From JAMDEO01 sp963775295 (GTDB taxonomy: Bacteria; Actinomycetota; Thermoleophilia; RBG-16-64-13): a DNA stretch of 64,000 nt. Below are positions 1 through 8,398 of the stretch, one piece after another. Positions within the stretch are counted from its first letter, which is position 1. Each line of letters starts with the position of its first letter. The position numbers and the translations under genes were made by a program. The stretch spans positions 1,922,001 to 1,986,000 of the forward strand of contig CAVZIK010000006.1 of the NCBI GenBank assembly GCA_963775295.1, given 5' to 3'. Below the pieces are notes generated by a model. It was not told where the DNA came from. It made no database searches and saw only the letters and a list, made by a program, of their open reading frames with translations.

Positions 1-17
1 GCGAGAAGGGGGCCGCA

Positions 18-896
18 ATGAGTTGGAGTCCATTCCACCGAGGTCGAGGGATCGCGTCCGCGGCCGCCGGGATGCTTGCGCTCGTCTTGTTGGGCGTGCT
101 TTTCACCGCTGGGTGCGGAATCAACGTCGGGCCCACACAGGAACTCACCATTGACGAACCGCTCTCGGGGACGGCAGTCACCCATGTCACTCTGACCATG
201 GGGGCGGGTAAGTTGTCCTTAGGCGAAGGTGCGCCCGGGCTGATATCGGGGACGGTTCGCTACAACGTCGAGTCTTGGAAGCCAACGGTGACCAGAGCCG
301 ACGGCTCGCTCACCGTGAAGCAGGGAAACCAGAAGGGCATTTCAGGCCTCGGGACCGACATAGTCAACGATTGGTCGCTGAAGCTGGGCAAAGGGCCTGT
401 GAGGTTGATAGTAAACGCTGGTGCCTACGAGGGTACTTACGAACTGGGCGGGTTGAACCTGCAGGCTCTCGCCATCAAGGATGGGGCCGCGAAGACTCAG
501 GTGCTGTTCAATTCGCCCAACTCGGGCAATATGGACACCTTCACCTACGAAACCGGCGCGTCGAAGGTCGCCATGACGGGTCTGGCCAACGCGAACTTCA
601 CGAGCATGGACTTCAAAGGCGGGGCGGGGTCGTATACGTTCGACTTCTCCGGTGATCTTCGGACCGACGCGAACGTTAGCATCAGGGCGGGTGTGGGCAC
701 GGTACAGGTGATTGTGCCCAAAGAGACCGCAGCCAGAGTGACCGTGGGCGGCTCTCTCACCGATGTTTCCGTGGATGGCAATTGGACTACCAGCGGCAAG
801 ACTCACGAGACCCCCGCCACGGCTGCGGCGTTGGGCAAGCAACTAACGATAACTGTTAACATGAGCGTGGGGACGCTGAAGCTCATCACTCAGTGA
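18..896 (+). CDS. toast_rack/DUF2154-like cell-surface lipoprotein
   Basis: A 292-aa exported lipoprotein of unknown exact role. The N-terminus has basic residues, a hydrophobic segment (about residues 17-32) and a lipobox ending L-F-T-A-G-C, so it should be acylated at Cys33. The rest is beta-rich, with a GAGKLSLGEG segment and repeated glycine turns typical of toast_rack (DUF2154/LiaF-type) domains, which form right-handed beta repeats at the cell surface. An AGAAGGGGG ribosome site precedes the ATG. No enzymatic motif is visible. Its left neighbour lies outside the window, so operon membership is unknown. Family assignment rests on pattern recognition of the N-terminal domain. Confidence 0.7.
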   Translation: MSWSPFHRGRGIASAAAGMLALVLLGVLFTAGCGINVGPTQELTIDEPLSGTAVTHVTLTMGAGKLSLGEGAPGLISGTVRYNVESWKPTVTRADGSLTVKQGNQKGISGLGTDIVNDWSLKLGKGPVRLIVNAGAYEGTYELGGLNLQALAIKDGAAKTQVLFNSPNSGNMDTFTYETGASKVAMTGLANANFTSMDFKGGAGSYTFDFSGDLRTDANVSIRAGVGTVQVIVPKETAARVTVGGSLTDVSVDGNWTTSGKTHETPATAAALGKQLTITVNMSVGTLKLITQ

Positions 897-977
897 AGCC
901 GCGCCGCCGCTCGCGAGTGGGCATGCTTCTTTTGTAACCGCTCGACGAGTTTCGACAGCGCGGCCGTCTCCCATGCT

Positions 978-1415
978 CTACTCGATGTTCAGGGTGGCGC
1001 TGAAGGTTTGAGCGGGCTGGGCGCTCTCCCAGGGCCGTGCGTAGGCTAGTTTGAGCGTGGCCTGACCCTCAGCGAGCGCTTTGAACGTGAAGGTGTAGAC
1101 ACCGCCCGACCCCACTACGCCGTCGTCGGTGCTGTCAGGAGCATACGCGGCTTCCCCGACCTGTTGAATGAGAGCCGCATCCTTGTCGACCAGTACCGCT
1201 ACCCACTCGTAGCCCGTTGTTGGATTGCCTGGAATCACAACCTGAATGATGTCGCTCGCCGCAACGGCGAACGTCTTGCCGTCGTCCGCCTGCGTAAGCT
1301 TGAGTGTGCCCTTGGCGGCATCCGCGGACGTACCGCACCCGGCGGCAGCCGCCACTACGATGGCCAAAAGAATTACCGCCGCCACAGCCGTTGCGTACCA
1401 AGTCCTGCTGCCCAT
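978..1415 (-). CDS. chagasin-like cysteine protease inhibitor (I42) lipoprotein
   Basis: A 145-aa secreted lipoprotein: hydrophobic leader followed by a lipobox A-A-A-G-C. The mature part carries the three inhibitory loops of the chagasin/I42 family: NPTTGYEW, GSGGVYTF and ARPWE. These wedge into papain-type cysteine protease active sites, and bacterial members are extracytoplasmic. The reading frame is open further upstream (to 1577), but the ATG at 1415 has GGGGGTG seven bases before it and starts exactly at a good signal peptide, so it was chosen. The gene is convergent with the preceding lipoprotein gene. The target protease is not identifiable here. Confidence 0.85.
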   Translation of the reverse strand: MGSRTWYATAVAAVILLAIVVAAAAGCGTSADAAKGTLKLTQADDGKTFAVAASDIIQVVIPGNPTTGYEWVAVLVDKDAALIQQVGEAAYAPDSTDDGVVGSGGVYTFTFKALAEGQATLKLAYARPWESAQPAQTFSATLNIE

Positions 1416-1621
1416 TGTCGTCACCCCCGACATGTCGCTTTGCCATGCCGCTGAGACGTCCCGCTCTGCTTGGCGAGTTCCAGACGTTTGTAGGGGACTC
1501 ACGTGTGCTCCTCCGCCTCCGAAAATACCTATCGAAATGTTTATCCCCCAGGGAATCGGACAAGCGGCGAAACCCAAGAAAGCCGAGGAACGAAAGCGAG
1601 GATTAGAAGGAACTCATGCAC

Positions 1622-2797
1622 CTAGATGGGCGGGGCTCCGTCGTCCGGGGCGGGTCTCTGAGTCAAGGAGGTTCGCGCCGCCGCTAACCTGAAGGCTCGG
1701 CGTCGTCGCCAGATGGTGAAGGCCAGCAGTAGTACGATCGCGATCGTGGCGCTGGCTATCTTGAGTGCTGACATCCCCTGAACGACGGCCATGGCGACCA
1801 AGTTTGTAGCCAGAGTCACTCCCCATAGGATCAAGGTGGTGCGGGTCTGGGACAGGCCGCGGGCCAGGAGACGGTGGTGAAGGTGATCGTTGCCGGGGGA
1901 AGACAGCGGATTCTTGCGTCTCAGCAGGCGGCGAAGGACTACCTGAAGAGTGTCTATCAACGGCAGAAGCAGGAAGAGGACAGTAGGAAACAGTCCGAAG
2001 ATCGTCGTGATGTTCCCGCCGCCCAAAATACTGGACGCAGCCAGGACGAAACCGAAGAAGTACGCGCCGCTGTCACCCATGATGATACGTGAGGGGGGGA
2101 AGTTGTGACGAAGAAAGCCCAGGGCGGCGCCGGCTAGGGCCGCCAGCACCAGGGTTGCCGCCGCGCGGGGGGCGGATTGCGCGGCGACGGCCAGGAGACT
2201 CATGCTGGTGATGAAGCTGACGCCCCCTGCCAGCCCGTCTACTCCGTCAATAAGGTTGACCGCATTGGTGATGCCGACGATCCAGACCAACGTCACCAGC
2301 ACGGAAGCGGCACTAGACCATATGCTGCCCGGGTCTGCTGCAGTTCCTCCGAAGATGATCTCGATGCGGATTCCCGAACTCACTAGGAGCAGGGCGGCGA
2401 CGAGTTGGACGAGTAGCCGAAATACAGGGGGGAGACCGAACTGGTCGTCGATGAAGCCGGCAATGATCATGAACGAGCCGCCCAGAAGGATCGCGAGAAC
2501 CTGCACTTGGACGCCTTCAATGTCGATGGAGCGGAAAATAGTGGTGAGCACGAGGGCTACGATCACCGAGCCGAAGATCACCAGCCCGCCTGCGTTGGGA
2601 AGAGGTTCTTTGTTAAGTCTGCGACCGTTGGGCTCATCGGCCCAGCCCATCTGAAGCGAGAACAATCTGGCTCGAGGCATGAAACGCCACGCAACCACGG
2701 CGGCGATAATGAAGGTGGCAACCACCGTCACCCACCCCAGCCTGCCGGGCTCAGCAATGCCGAGTGCTTTGAAGAAGTGAACTATGGGATCAAGCAC
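1622..2797 (-). CDS. WecA/TagO-type undecaprenyl-phosphate GlcNAc-1-phosphate transferase
   Basis: A 391-aa polytopic membrane protein of the MraY/WecA glycosyl-1-phosphate transferase family. It would attach a sugar-1-phosphate (usually GlcNAc-1-P) to undecaprenyl phosphate, starting synthesis of a wall polymer or O-antigen-like glycan. Visible motifs are the Mg-binding IDDQFG (about residue 115), NAVNLIDGVDGLAGG, MGDSGAYFFG, and the cytoplasmic HLHHRL loop that distinguishes the WecA/TagO group from MraY. Many hydrophobic segments span the chain. It starts with GTG. The N-terminal region around PNGRRLNKEPLPNAGG is also standard. The exact sugar and acceptor polymer cannot be read from the sequence. 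Confidence 0.93.
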   Translation of the reverse strand: MLDPIVHFFKALGIAEPGRLGWVTVVATFIIAAVVAWRFMPRARLFSLQMGWADEPNGRRLNKEPLPNAGGLVIFGSVIVALVLTTIFRSIDIEGVQVQVLAILLGGSFMIIAGFIDDQFGLPPVFRLLVQLVAALLLVSSGIRIEIIFGGTAADPGSIWSSAASVLVTLVWIVGITNAVNLIDGVDGLAGGVSFITSMSLLAVAAQSAPRAAATLVLAALAGAALGFLRHNFPPSRIIMGDSGAYFFGFVLAASSILGGGNITTIFGLFPTVLFLLLPLIDTLQVVLRRLLRRKNPLSSPGNDHLHHRLLARGLSQTRTTLILWGVTLATNLVAMAVVQGMSALKIASATIAIVLLLAFTIWRRRRAFRLAAARTSLTQRPAPDDGAPPI

Positions 2798-2939
2798 ATA
2801 ATAATTGTAACCCGACCGGGCGACGGGAACCTAACCGGGCGGCGTCGGTTCTCGTCACAGAGGCCGATGCGGTAAAGTCTAGGCTGAAAGAACAGGCAGG
2901 CATCGGCCCGATGGGCCTCATAGATCGGACGCATACGGT

Positions 2940-3947
2940 ATGAAGAACGGCGAAGCTATCAAGATAGGCACCAGAGGTCTTCTGAATCGCACCAAGGGCT
3001 GGCCGCTCTGCGTCTCCTTCGAGGTGACCCACTCGTGTGTCGCCGATTGTGTCCACTGCGACAAGGGCGGAGTCAAACAGGAGACCGTCCTTATGGGCCT
3101 CAACGAGTACCGGCGCTACTCGGAGGATCTCAAACCGAGCGTCTGCCAGATGTCCGGGGGCGAGCCGCTCATGCGTGCCGACCTCGAGGACATCATCCGC
3201 GCGATCAAGCGTCCCAGTGGATTGCCGCTGGTCGTGTGCGTGAGCAATTGGTGGCTAATGACCGAGGAGCGGTACCTGTCTCTCAGCGAAGCCGGCACGT
3301 CTCTCTTTTCGATCTCACTCGATTTTCCCGACGAGCGCCACGACGACTTCCGCCGCGTTCCCGGGCTCTTTGCCAAGATGGACGAGATAATTCCTTATCT
3401 GGTGAAGAAGTACGGCAGGAAGAACATCGTTCTCAACTCGGCGCTAACGCATGCCAACTTCGCGGAGATACCGGGCCTAGTCGCCAAGGCGGAGGAGTGG
3501 GGAACCCGGATCTCCTTCAGCGCTTACAGCGCGTTGCGGACCGGGGATCGAACCCTTTGCATCGAGAAGCCCGAGGACTTGGCTGTGTTGCGCAGCCACA
3601 TGGACTATCTCAAAGAGCACAGGCGCCGATCGAGCAGCGTGATGAACTCCGATCACATCCTTGACATGACTTACCGTTTCTTTGCCCAAGGCGGCATGAA
3701 CCATTGCCAGGCGGGGCGGCGCTTTCTGGTCGTTCGTCCCGACGGGCGCATCAACCCATGTTCAATGTTTCCTGAGGAGCAATACGCGACCCGAGACGAG
3801 GCGGTCGAGGGCTTCAAGAGTACAAGGGAGCATTGCGACCAGTGCTACGTTTCCATCAGGGCGAGCACTGAGCGGTCGCTGGGACGACTGATCAAGGAGA
3901 ACATCGGTCTCGCATTCCGGATGCCGAGCTATTCGGACTCCCGCTAG
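2940..3947 (+). CDS. radical SAM protein with SPASM-like C-terminus
   Basis: A 335-aa protein with the radical SAM signature C-x3-C-x2-C (SCVADCVHC) about 35 residues from the N-terminus, binding the [4Fe-4S] cluster that cleaves S-adenosylmethionine. MSGGEPLMR is the GGE motif of the SAM site. The C-terminal part has spaced cysteines (NHCQAGRRF, INPCSMF, EHCDQCY) of a SPASM or twitch domain that binds an auxiliary cluster, as in peptide-modifying and heme-modifying enzymes. No precursor peptide or other cofactor gene is adjacent, so the substrate is unknown. No strong ribosome site precedes the ATG. It is transcribed divergently from the WecA-like gene. Confidence 0.88.
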   Translation: MKNGEAIKIGTRGLLNRTKGWPLCVSFEVTHSCVADCVHCDKGGVKQETVLMGLNEYRRYSEDLKPSVCQMSGGEPLMRADLEDIIRAIKRPSGLPLVVCVSNWWLMTEERYLSLSEAGTSLFSISLDFPDERHDDFRRVPGLFAKMDEIIPYLVKKYGRKNIVLNSALTHANFAEIPGLVAKAEEWGTRISFSAYSALRTGDRTLCIEKPEDLAVLRSHMDYLKEHRRRSSSVMNSDHILDMTYRFFAQGGMNHCQAGRRFLVVRPDGRINPCSMFPEEQYATRDEAVEGFKSTREHCDQCYVSIRASTERSLGRLIKENIGLAFRMPSYSDSR

Positions 3948-4000
3948 ACCTCAGAGGCCGCCGGCGCAGGGTTGTGGCTCGAGCGGATCAGTCCGTCGGA

Positions 4001-4447
4001 TCAGTGCTTGCGATAGACCAGCTTGAGGCCCGACCAGTCGTGATCCAGGGCTGCGATCTTCACGTCCACGAGGCCGCTCATCAGAGCCATTCTACGGATC
4101 ACATTCTCGTTCAGGTCACCAGATAGGTTGCCTGAATGACGGGCCGACGCCTGCTTGATCCAGGAGATCCACAGGCTTCCGCCGGGGGCCAGCCTGTCGC
4201 GGAGTTGCGGGAACACCTTGGTGAGCTCAGCTCGGCTGCGGGCGAAATAGTGGATGTACTCGAGTTGCCCGTCAAGAGCTCCAAGATCTTCAACTTGGGG
4301 AAGAGACGTGATTCCCTCAGGAAGCGGAATCAAGGGATTATCCTCGTCGTCGGGCGGAGAGACGACTGCGCCCACCACGCCGGGACGCAGTCCGAGGCGC
4401 TTGTGGAGCGGGTTTTCAGCTATCGCATCGTTGTCCACTAGAGTCAC
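4001..4447 (-). CDS. DUF3052 family protein
   Basis: A 148-aa soluble protein resembling DUF3052, a small family common in actinobacteria with no established function. The C-terminal half holds the recognisable part: LWISWIKQASARHSG, then NENVIRRMALMSGLVDVKIAALDHDWSGLKLVYRK. The fold resembles the C-terminal part of a methyltransferase-like Rossmann domain (LAPGGSLWISW), but no SAM-binding glycine motif is seen. Start is a GTG; a second GTG at 4438 has AAGGTG eight bases upstream and is an equally likely start. It lies alone between a plus-strand radical SAM gene and a toxin-antitoxin pair. DUF3052 supports an actinobacterial host. Confidence 0.7.
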   Translation of the reverse strand: MTLVDNDAIAENPLHKRLGLRPGVVGAVVSPPDDEDNPLIPLPEGITSLPQVEDLGALDGQLEYIHYFARSRAELTKVFPQLRDRLAPGGSLWISWIKQASARHSGNLSGDLNENVIRRMALMSGLVDVKIAALDHDWSGLKLVYRKH

Positions 4448-4696
4448 CTTCGCTCAAGGATCGATTGAGATGGCCGTCACCCGACCACTGCTTGCCCGGC
4501 AATCTTAGCATCGGCGGGCCCTCGGGCGGGAACCGAGTGCTCCAAGCCAAGCCGACCGATATGAGCCAAGGCGCTGGGGTGGACCTTTCCTGCCCCGGCC
4601 CGTCGCTTAATGCGGCCTCATGACGCTTACCTCGCCGAAGCTTTACTGGAAGTATGGGTTGCTGTACGCTGGGTATTGTCACGGGAGGGAGGCCTC

Positions 4697-4945
4697 ATGA
4701 CCGAGTATGGCCCGAACACAAGGCCCTTTAACGTAAGATTGCCACTCTGGGCGGTCGACTACATCGACCGTCGTTCGGAGGAACGCGGCGTCACCAAGAC
4801 TCAGATTGTCGTCGATGCGCTCTCGAGCCTTCGGGCCCAGGAGCTCCAGAATCTGATGCGGGAGGGATACGAGGAGATGCGCGTACTCGATCGGCAGATG
4901 GCGCAAGAAGCGCTGCCGGCCTCAGTTGGGAGCCTCACCGAATGA
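4697..4945 (+). CDS. ribbon-helix-helix antitoxin of MazEF-like pair
   Basis: An 82-aa protein whose N-terminal part fits a ribbon-helix-helix DNA-binding domain: a beta strand (FNVRLPLWAVDYI) followed by two helices (DRRSEERGVTKTQIVVDAL). The charged C-terminal helix would wrap the partner toxin. A strong GGGAGGGAGG site precedes the ATG at 4697, which is preferred over more upstream starts. The stop overlaps the toxin start by four bases (ATGA), so the two are translationally coupled. By analogy with known pairs, it should neutralise the toxin and repress its own promoter. Confidence 0.82.
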   Translation: MTEYGPNTRPFNVRLPLWAVDYIDRRSEERGVTKTQIVVDALSSLRAQELQNLMREGYEEMRVLDRQMAQEALPASVGSLTE

Positions 4946-5322
4946 GCGGCGGGGCGGGAGTGCGCCGCGGATTCATCTATCTGGTTGATCTCGAACCCGT
5001 GGCTGGCTCGGGCGAAAGCAAGCCACGCCCGGCTCTGGTGGTTCAGAACGATCTTGGGAACCTCTCCGGAGCAACGACGATAGTGGTCGCTCTGAGTTCC
5101 CACATTCCCTCTCGGCTGTATCCCTTCCATGTGGCCTTGCCGGCGGAGGTTCTGGGCCGCGCCGGCGTCGTAATGTGCGAGCAGATACGCACCGTCGAGA
5201 TGGAGAGGTTGGACCGACAACCGCTGGCCCAATGCCCGTCCGATGTCATGAAACAGGTGGAGCAGGCCCTCCGTCATTCCCTGGGTCTGTCCGTGGAGAC
5301 CGCCTCGATCGCCTCACTGTGA
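4942..5322 (+). CDS. MazF/PemK-family endoribonuclease toxin
   Basis: A 126-aa protein with the MazF/PemK fold: an early RRGFIYLVDLEPVAGSGESKPRPALVVQN strand-loop pattern, the central IVVALSS strand, and MCEQIRTVEMERL near the C-terminus. These match the E/R/T catalytic and RNA-binding region of MazF ribonucleases, which cut mRNA when freed from antitoxin. It is four bases overlapped with the upstream RHH antitoxin. Length is normal for the family (about 110-130 aa). The cut-site specificity cannot be inferred. The next gene is convergent on the minus strand. Confidence 0.88.
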   Translation: MSGGAGVRRGFIYLVDLEPVAGSGESKPRPALVVQNDLGNLSGATTIVVALSSHIPSRLYPFHVALPAEVLGRAGVVMCEQIRTVEMERLDRQPLAQCPSDVMKQVEQALRHSLGLSVETASIASL

Positions 5323-5365
5323 TCCAGTAGATGGCCTACCGCCGGCGACCGATCTTGGCGCCTCT

Positions 5366-6289
5366 CTAGGACTCCGGGGACTTCTTCGCGGGCACCTCCA
5401 CCTCCACGAACACCCGGTTCACCTGCGGGAACGGCTTGCTTATGTGTTCTTCGATGCGGTGGATCGCGCCATGGATATCCTCGGCTGGAAGTCCCGGCGT
5501 GAACTGGATCTCGATGTTGAGCAGGACCTCGTCGGGGCCCATGTGCATCGTGAGAACTTCGCCGAGTCCGACGACGACCGGATCGGCGAGCGCGATGTCG
5601 CGTACCGCCTGCACGAGCGCCGGATCGGCGGCTTCTCCTACGAGCAGGCTCTTGCTTTCGTAGGCCAACCAGCCGGCCGCGCAAACGAGTATGAGCCCGA
5701 TGACTACGGAAGCCGCTCCGTCGAGAACCGGTTGCCGCAGCTGGTGGCTGAGGAACACGCCGAGAAAAGCCACCAGAAGCCCAAGCAAGGCCGCCGTGTC
5801 CTCAAAGAGTACGGTGAACAAGCTCGGGTCCTTGCCGCGGTGGATAGCAGTGAGGGTGCTTCGCGAACCCCGCTGCTTGCGGAAGGTTCTCCAGGCGACG
5901 CTGAACGACATCGATTCGAAGACGGCCGCCAGACCCAGCACGATGTAGGCTATGCTAGCGCTCTCCAGAGGGGATGGATGTCGGATGTGTGTGATTCCTT
6001 CGTACATGGACATGCCTCCGCCGACTCCGAAAATGCTCACTGCGACGATGAGGCTCCAGAAGTAGACCTCCATGCCGTGACCGAAGGGGTGGGCGGCGTC
6101 GGGTGCGCGTGCTCCGCGCCGGAGGCCATGGAACAAGAGCCCGCCGTTGCCTGTGTCGACAACGGAGTGGATACCTTCGGAGATCATGGCGGAGCTGCCC
6201 GTCATCACTCCTGCCACGAACTTTATGACCGCGACAATGGCGTTCCCAATGATCGCGGCGACGACGGCTTGTTTTGATTCGGCGGCCAT
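5366..6289 (-). CDS. cation diffusion facilitator (CDF) family transporter
   Basis: A 307-aa CDF antiporter that would export divalent metals such as zinc, iron, cobalt or manganese in exchange for protons. The N-terminal region has the family pattern AVVAAIIGNAIVAVIKFVAG, then SSAMISEGIHSVVDTGN (first metal-site helix) and HPFGHGMEVYFWSL. A further DTAALLGLLVAF segment gives the second half of the membrane site. The C-terminal cytoplasmic domain ends in VNRVFVEVEVPAK. In the first site the family usually has D-x3-D; here HSVVD is present, so metal preference may be unusual. It is separated from the rubrerythrin gene by a terminator. Confidence 0.9.
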   Translation of the reverse strand: MAAESKQAVVAAIIGNAIVAVIKFVAGVMTGSSAMISEGIHSVVDTGNGGLLFHGLRRGARAPDAAHPFGHGMEVYFWSLIVAVSIFGVGGGMSMYEGITHIRHPSPLESASIAYIVLGLAAVFESMSFSVAWRTFRKQRGSRSTLTAIHRGKDPSLFTVLFEDTAALLGLLVAFLGVFLSHQLRQPVLDGAASVVIGLILVCAAGWLAYESKSLLVGEAADPALVQAVRDIALADPVVVGLGEVLTMHMGPDEVLLNIEIQFTPGLPAEDIHGAIHRIEEHISKPFPQVNRVFVEVEVPAKKSPES

Positions 6290-6303
6290 TCTTCTACGTT
6301 AGC

Positions 6304-6338
6304 AAAAACCCCGATGAGCATAGGACCCACCGGGGTTT
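6304..6338 (-). terminator. Rho-independent terminator after rubrerythrin gene
   Basis: Read on the minus strand, AAACCCCG (6338-6331) pairs with CGGGGTTT (6313-6306) and is followed by further T residues. This gives an 8-bp stem with a 17-base loop and a U-tract, placed just downstream of the rubrerythrin stop and before the CDF transporter gene. Confidence 0.7.
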
Positions 6339-6384
6339 CCGACCTTGGCTGCTCGCGACGGTGTGAATCAGCGAGGTGCTCGGT

Positions 6385-6927
6385 CTAGGCGAAGTAACGC
6401 CCCAGAAGGCCTTTGAAAGCCTTTCCGTGTCGCGCTTCATCGCGGGCCATCTCGTGGACGGCATCGTGGATTGCGTCATATCCGAGTTCTTTTGCGAGCT
6501 TGGCCAGTTCGAACTTGCCCTCGGTGGCGCCGTATTCAGCCTCGACCCGCGCCTGCAAGTTGACCTTGCTCTCGGGAGAAACAAGCTCGCCCAGCATTTC
6601 GCAGAAGCGGGAAGCATGGTCGGCTTCCTCGTAGGCGATGCGCTTGTAGGCTTCCGCAACCTCAGGATAACCCTCGCGGTCGGCGGCCCTGGACATAGCC
6701 AGATACATGCCCACTTCGCTGCACTCTCCATTGAAATTGTTGACGAGACCCTCGATGACTCGTGGATCTATACCCTTTGCTATGCCGATGACGTGCTCGG
6801 CCGCCCAAGTCATTTCGGCTTCAGCTCCGACGACGAATTTGTCTCCGGGAGCCTTGCACCCTGGGCAGCTGTCCGGCGGAGCGTCGCCTTCGTAGACGTA
6901 ACCACACACGCTGCACCTGTATTTCAT
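6385..6927 (-). CDS. rubrerythrin with N-terminal rubredoxin domain
   Basis: A 180-aa non-heme iron peroxidase that reduces hydrogen peroxide in anaerobes and microaerophiles. The N-terminal 40 residues are a rubredoxin domain (YRCSVCGYVYEG then DSCPGCKAPGDKF, two C-x2-C iron ligands). A four-helix ferritin-like domain follows, with diiron ligands in NGECSEVGMYL, YEEADHASRF, VEAEYGATEGKFE and MARDEARHGKAF. The order (rubredoxin first) is the reverse of classical rubrerythrin and resembles reverse rubrerythrin. The ATG at 6927 has AGGAGGAATCAG just before it and fixes the start. It lies divergently from the selenoprotein gene, another peroxide-related function. Confidence 0.95.
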   Translation of the reverse strand: MKYRCSVCGYVYEGDAPPDSCPGCKAPGDKFVVGAEAEMTWAAEHVIGIAKGIDPRVIEGLVNNFNGECSEVGMYLAMSRAADREGYPEVAEAYKRIAYEEADHASRFCEMLGELVSPESKVNLQARVEAEYGATEGKFELAKLAKELGYDAIHDAVHEMARDEARHGKAFKGLLGRYFA

Positions 6928-7131
6928 TCTGATTCCTCCTAACCACGGATAACGAGCGCGATCGACAGACAAGCACCGGACACGGCCCAGCGCCCCTTTG
7001 ACCTTTCCGCAATAATTCCACGTTCGGACACGATCAAAACATCAAGCTGGCAAATTTTATGAGCCGGGTCGAGTCATGGCAAGATCGTATAGAATTCTCT
7101 CTGAGAAGGGGTGACTGACTGGGAGGATCAC

Positions 7132-7620
7132 TTGTCGCACGTGGAGTTGAACACTCCCGCGCCCGATTTCGAACTGCCCGACTTCGAGGGGAAGGTCTTC
7201 CGTCTTTCCCAATTGCGCGGCACCAGGAACGTACTCTTGGTCTTCAACCGCGGGTTCACGTGACCCTACTGCCGCGCGCACATGGCGCAGTTGCGCCAAG
7301 ACTTTCCGGAGTTTGATAAGCGGGATACCGCGGTTGTGGTTGTAGGGCCTGAGGACGCAACCGCGTTCGCCAGGTATTGGCGCGCAAACCTGCTGCCTTT
7401 CGTTGGGTTGCCGGATCACGAGCACACGGTGCTCAAGCAGTATGGGCAGGAGATAAAGCTGTTCAAGTTCGGGCGGATGCCCGCTCAGGTCTTGGTGGAC
7501 AAGGCGGGCCGCGCTCGATTCGTCCACTACGGACACGATATGACCGATATCCCTTCCACGGCAGAGATGCTCAAATTGATCGACGGCTTGGAGCGCTCCA
7601 GAGCCCAGACGCCCGGGTAG
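7132..7620 (+). CDS. peroxiredoxin-like selenoprotein (UGA-encoded Sec at residue 44)
   Basis: A 162-residue thioredoxin-fold protein of the AhpC/TSA-Redoxin group read through one in-frame TGA (7261-7263). The TTG start at 7132 is five bases after GGGAGG. The frame gives NTPAPDFELPDFEGKVF, then VFNRGFT-U-PYCRAHMAQL, then a full C-terminal half with PAQVLVDKAGRARFVHYG. In related proteins the TGA position is the peroxidatic Cys of a CPYC-type redox motif, so U44 with Cys47 forms a U-x-x-C site. Apart from this codon the frame is open from start to stop. A SECIS-like hairpin lies immediately downstream. Likely role is thiol-dependent peroxide or disulfide reduction in the cytoplasm. The alternative is a nonsense mutation, but the exact position argues against it. 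No selenium-insertion genes lie in this window. Confidence 0.85.
7281..7300 (+). promoter_or_regulatory. candidate bacterial SECIS hairpin
   Basis: Starting 18 bases after the TGA, GGCGC (7284-7288) pairs with GCGCC (7293-7297) around loop AGTT. T7283-A7298 extends the stem, and C7281-G7300 closes it after one A-A mismatch. The apical loop begins about 26 bases after the TGA and has G at its second position. Both fit the known bacterial SECIS rules for SelB binding (apical loop about 16-37 bases downstream, G in the first two loop bases). Confidence 0.7.
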
Positions 7621-7636
7621 GGAACTGTAAAAGCCC

Positions 7637-8398
7637 CTACTCGACGAACCCCTCAATGACGTAGGTCCAGCCGGCCTTCTTGTCCCGGTGCAGTTTGATG
7701 TAACCCTGCTTCTCGGCGTCGACCAGCAGGTTGCTGAAGCTGCGGTATCCGTAAGCGGACTCGTTGAACGACGGCTTCTTCCGCTGCATCGTGTCCTTGA
7801 CCATGGAGGCGAAGATGGGGTCCTTGTTCTCCCGGATGAGGGCCGCGATGGACTCCAATAGCAGATCGAAGATCTCCTTCTTTTCCGGCGGGATGTCTGT
7901 GGCTTCCGGACCCGCGGGAGCCGGTGTGGGCTGTTTCTCCAAGTCCTCGTAGAAGATGAACTCGTCGCAGTTGCCGGCCAGCAGATCGGAGGTGGACTCC
8001 TTCATCCCGATCCCGATTACGTGCTTGCCGTTTTCCTTGAGCTTGGACACCAGGGGAGAGAAGTCCGAGTCGCCGGACACGATCACGAACGTATCGATGT
8101 GCTCTTTAGACCAGGCCAAGTCCATTGCGTCCACCGCCAAGCGTATGTCGGCCGAGTTCTTGCCTGTCATGGAACGTCGCGGAATCTCTATAAGTTCGAT
8201 TGCATTCTCATGCAGGGGGCGGGTGTACTGCTTGTATTCCCCCCAATCGGCGTAGGCCTTCTTGACGATGACCTTGCCCTTCTCTACCAGGCGTTCAAGG
8301 ATCTTGTGGATGTCGAATTCGCCGCGGCGATGCTTGAAACCGATAGCCAGGTTTTCGAAGTCGATGAAGACTGCAAGGGTGCGTTCGGTCTCGGCCAT
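7637..8398 (-). CDS. NYN (LabA/DUF88) domain protein with C-terminal LOTUS-like domain
   Basis: A 253-aa predicted RNA-processing protein. The N-terminal NYN (PIN-like) nuclease domain shows acidic residues expected for metal binding: VFIDFENLAIG, KNSADIRLAVDAMDLAW and VSGDSDFSPLVSKLKENGK. After a proline-rich linker (about residues 155-170), the C-terminal 75 residues fit an OST-HTH/LOTUS domain (IFASMVKDTMQRKKPSFNES, YRSFSNLLVDAEKQGYIKL), a probable RNA-binding module. The ATG at 8398 follows a GGAAGGAG site by 11 bases; an upstream TTG at 8425 lies before that site and is less likely. It is convergent with the selenoprotein gene. Substrate unknown. Confidence 0.88.
   Translation of the reverse strand: MAETERTLAVFIDFENLAIGFKHRRGEFDIHKILERLVEKGKVIVKKAYADWGEYKQYTRPLHENAIELIEIPRRSMTGKNSADIRLAVDAMDLAWSKEHIDTFVIVSGDSDFSPLVSKLKENGKHVIGIGMKESTSDLLAGNCDEFIFYEDLEKQPTPAPAGPEATDIPPEKKEIFDLLLESIAALIRENKDPIFASMVKDTMQRKKPSFNESAYGYRSFSNLLVDAEKQGYIKLHRDKKAGWTYVIEGFVE

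Noticed and set aside
7261..7263. TGA read as an inactivating nonsense mutation (pseudogene)
   Set aside because: It falls precisely at the catalytic Cys position with a SECIS-like hairpin after it and no other damage in the frame; recoding explains it better.
7057..7656. Long minus-strand open frame (199 codons) over the selenoprotein region
   Set aside because: It is a shadow of the plus-strand coding frame, with no recognisable protein motif, and the plus-strand frame has clear redoxin homology once TGA is read as Sec.
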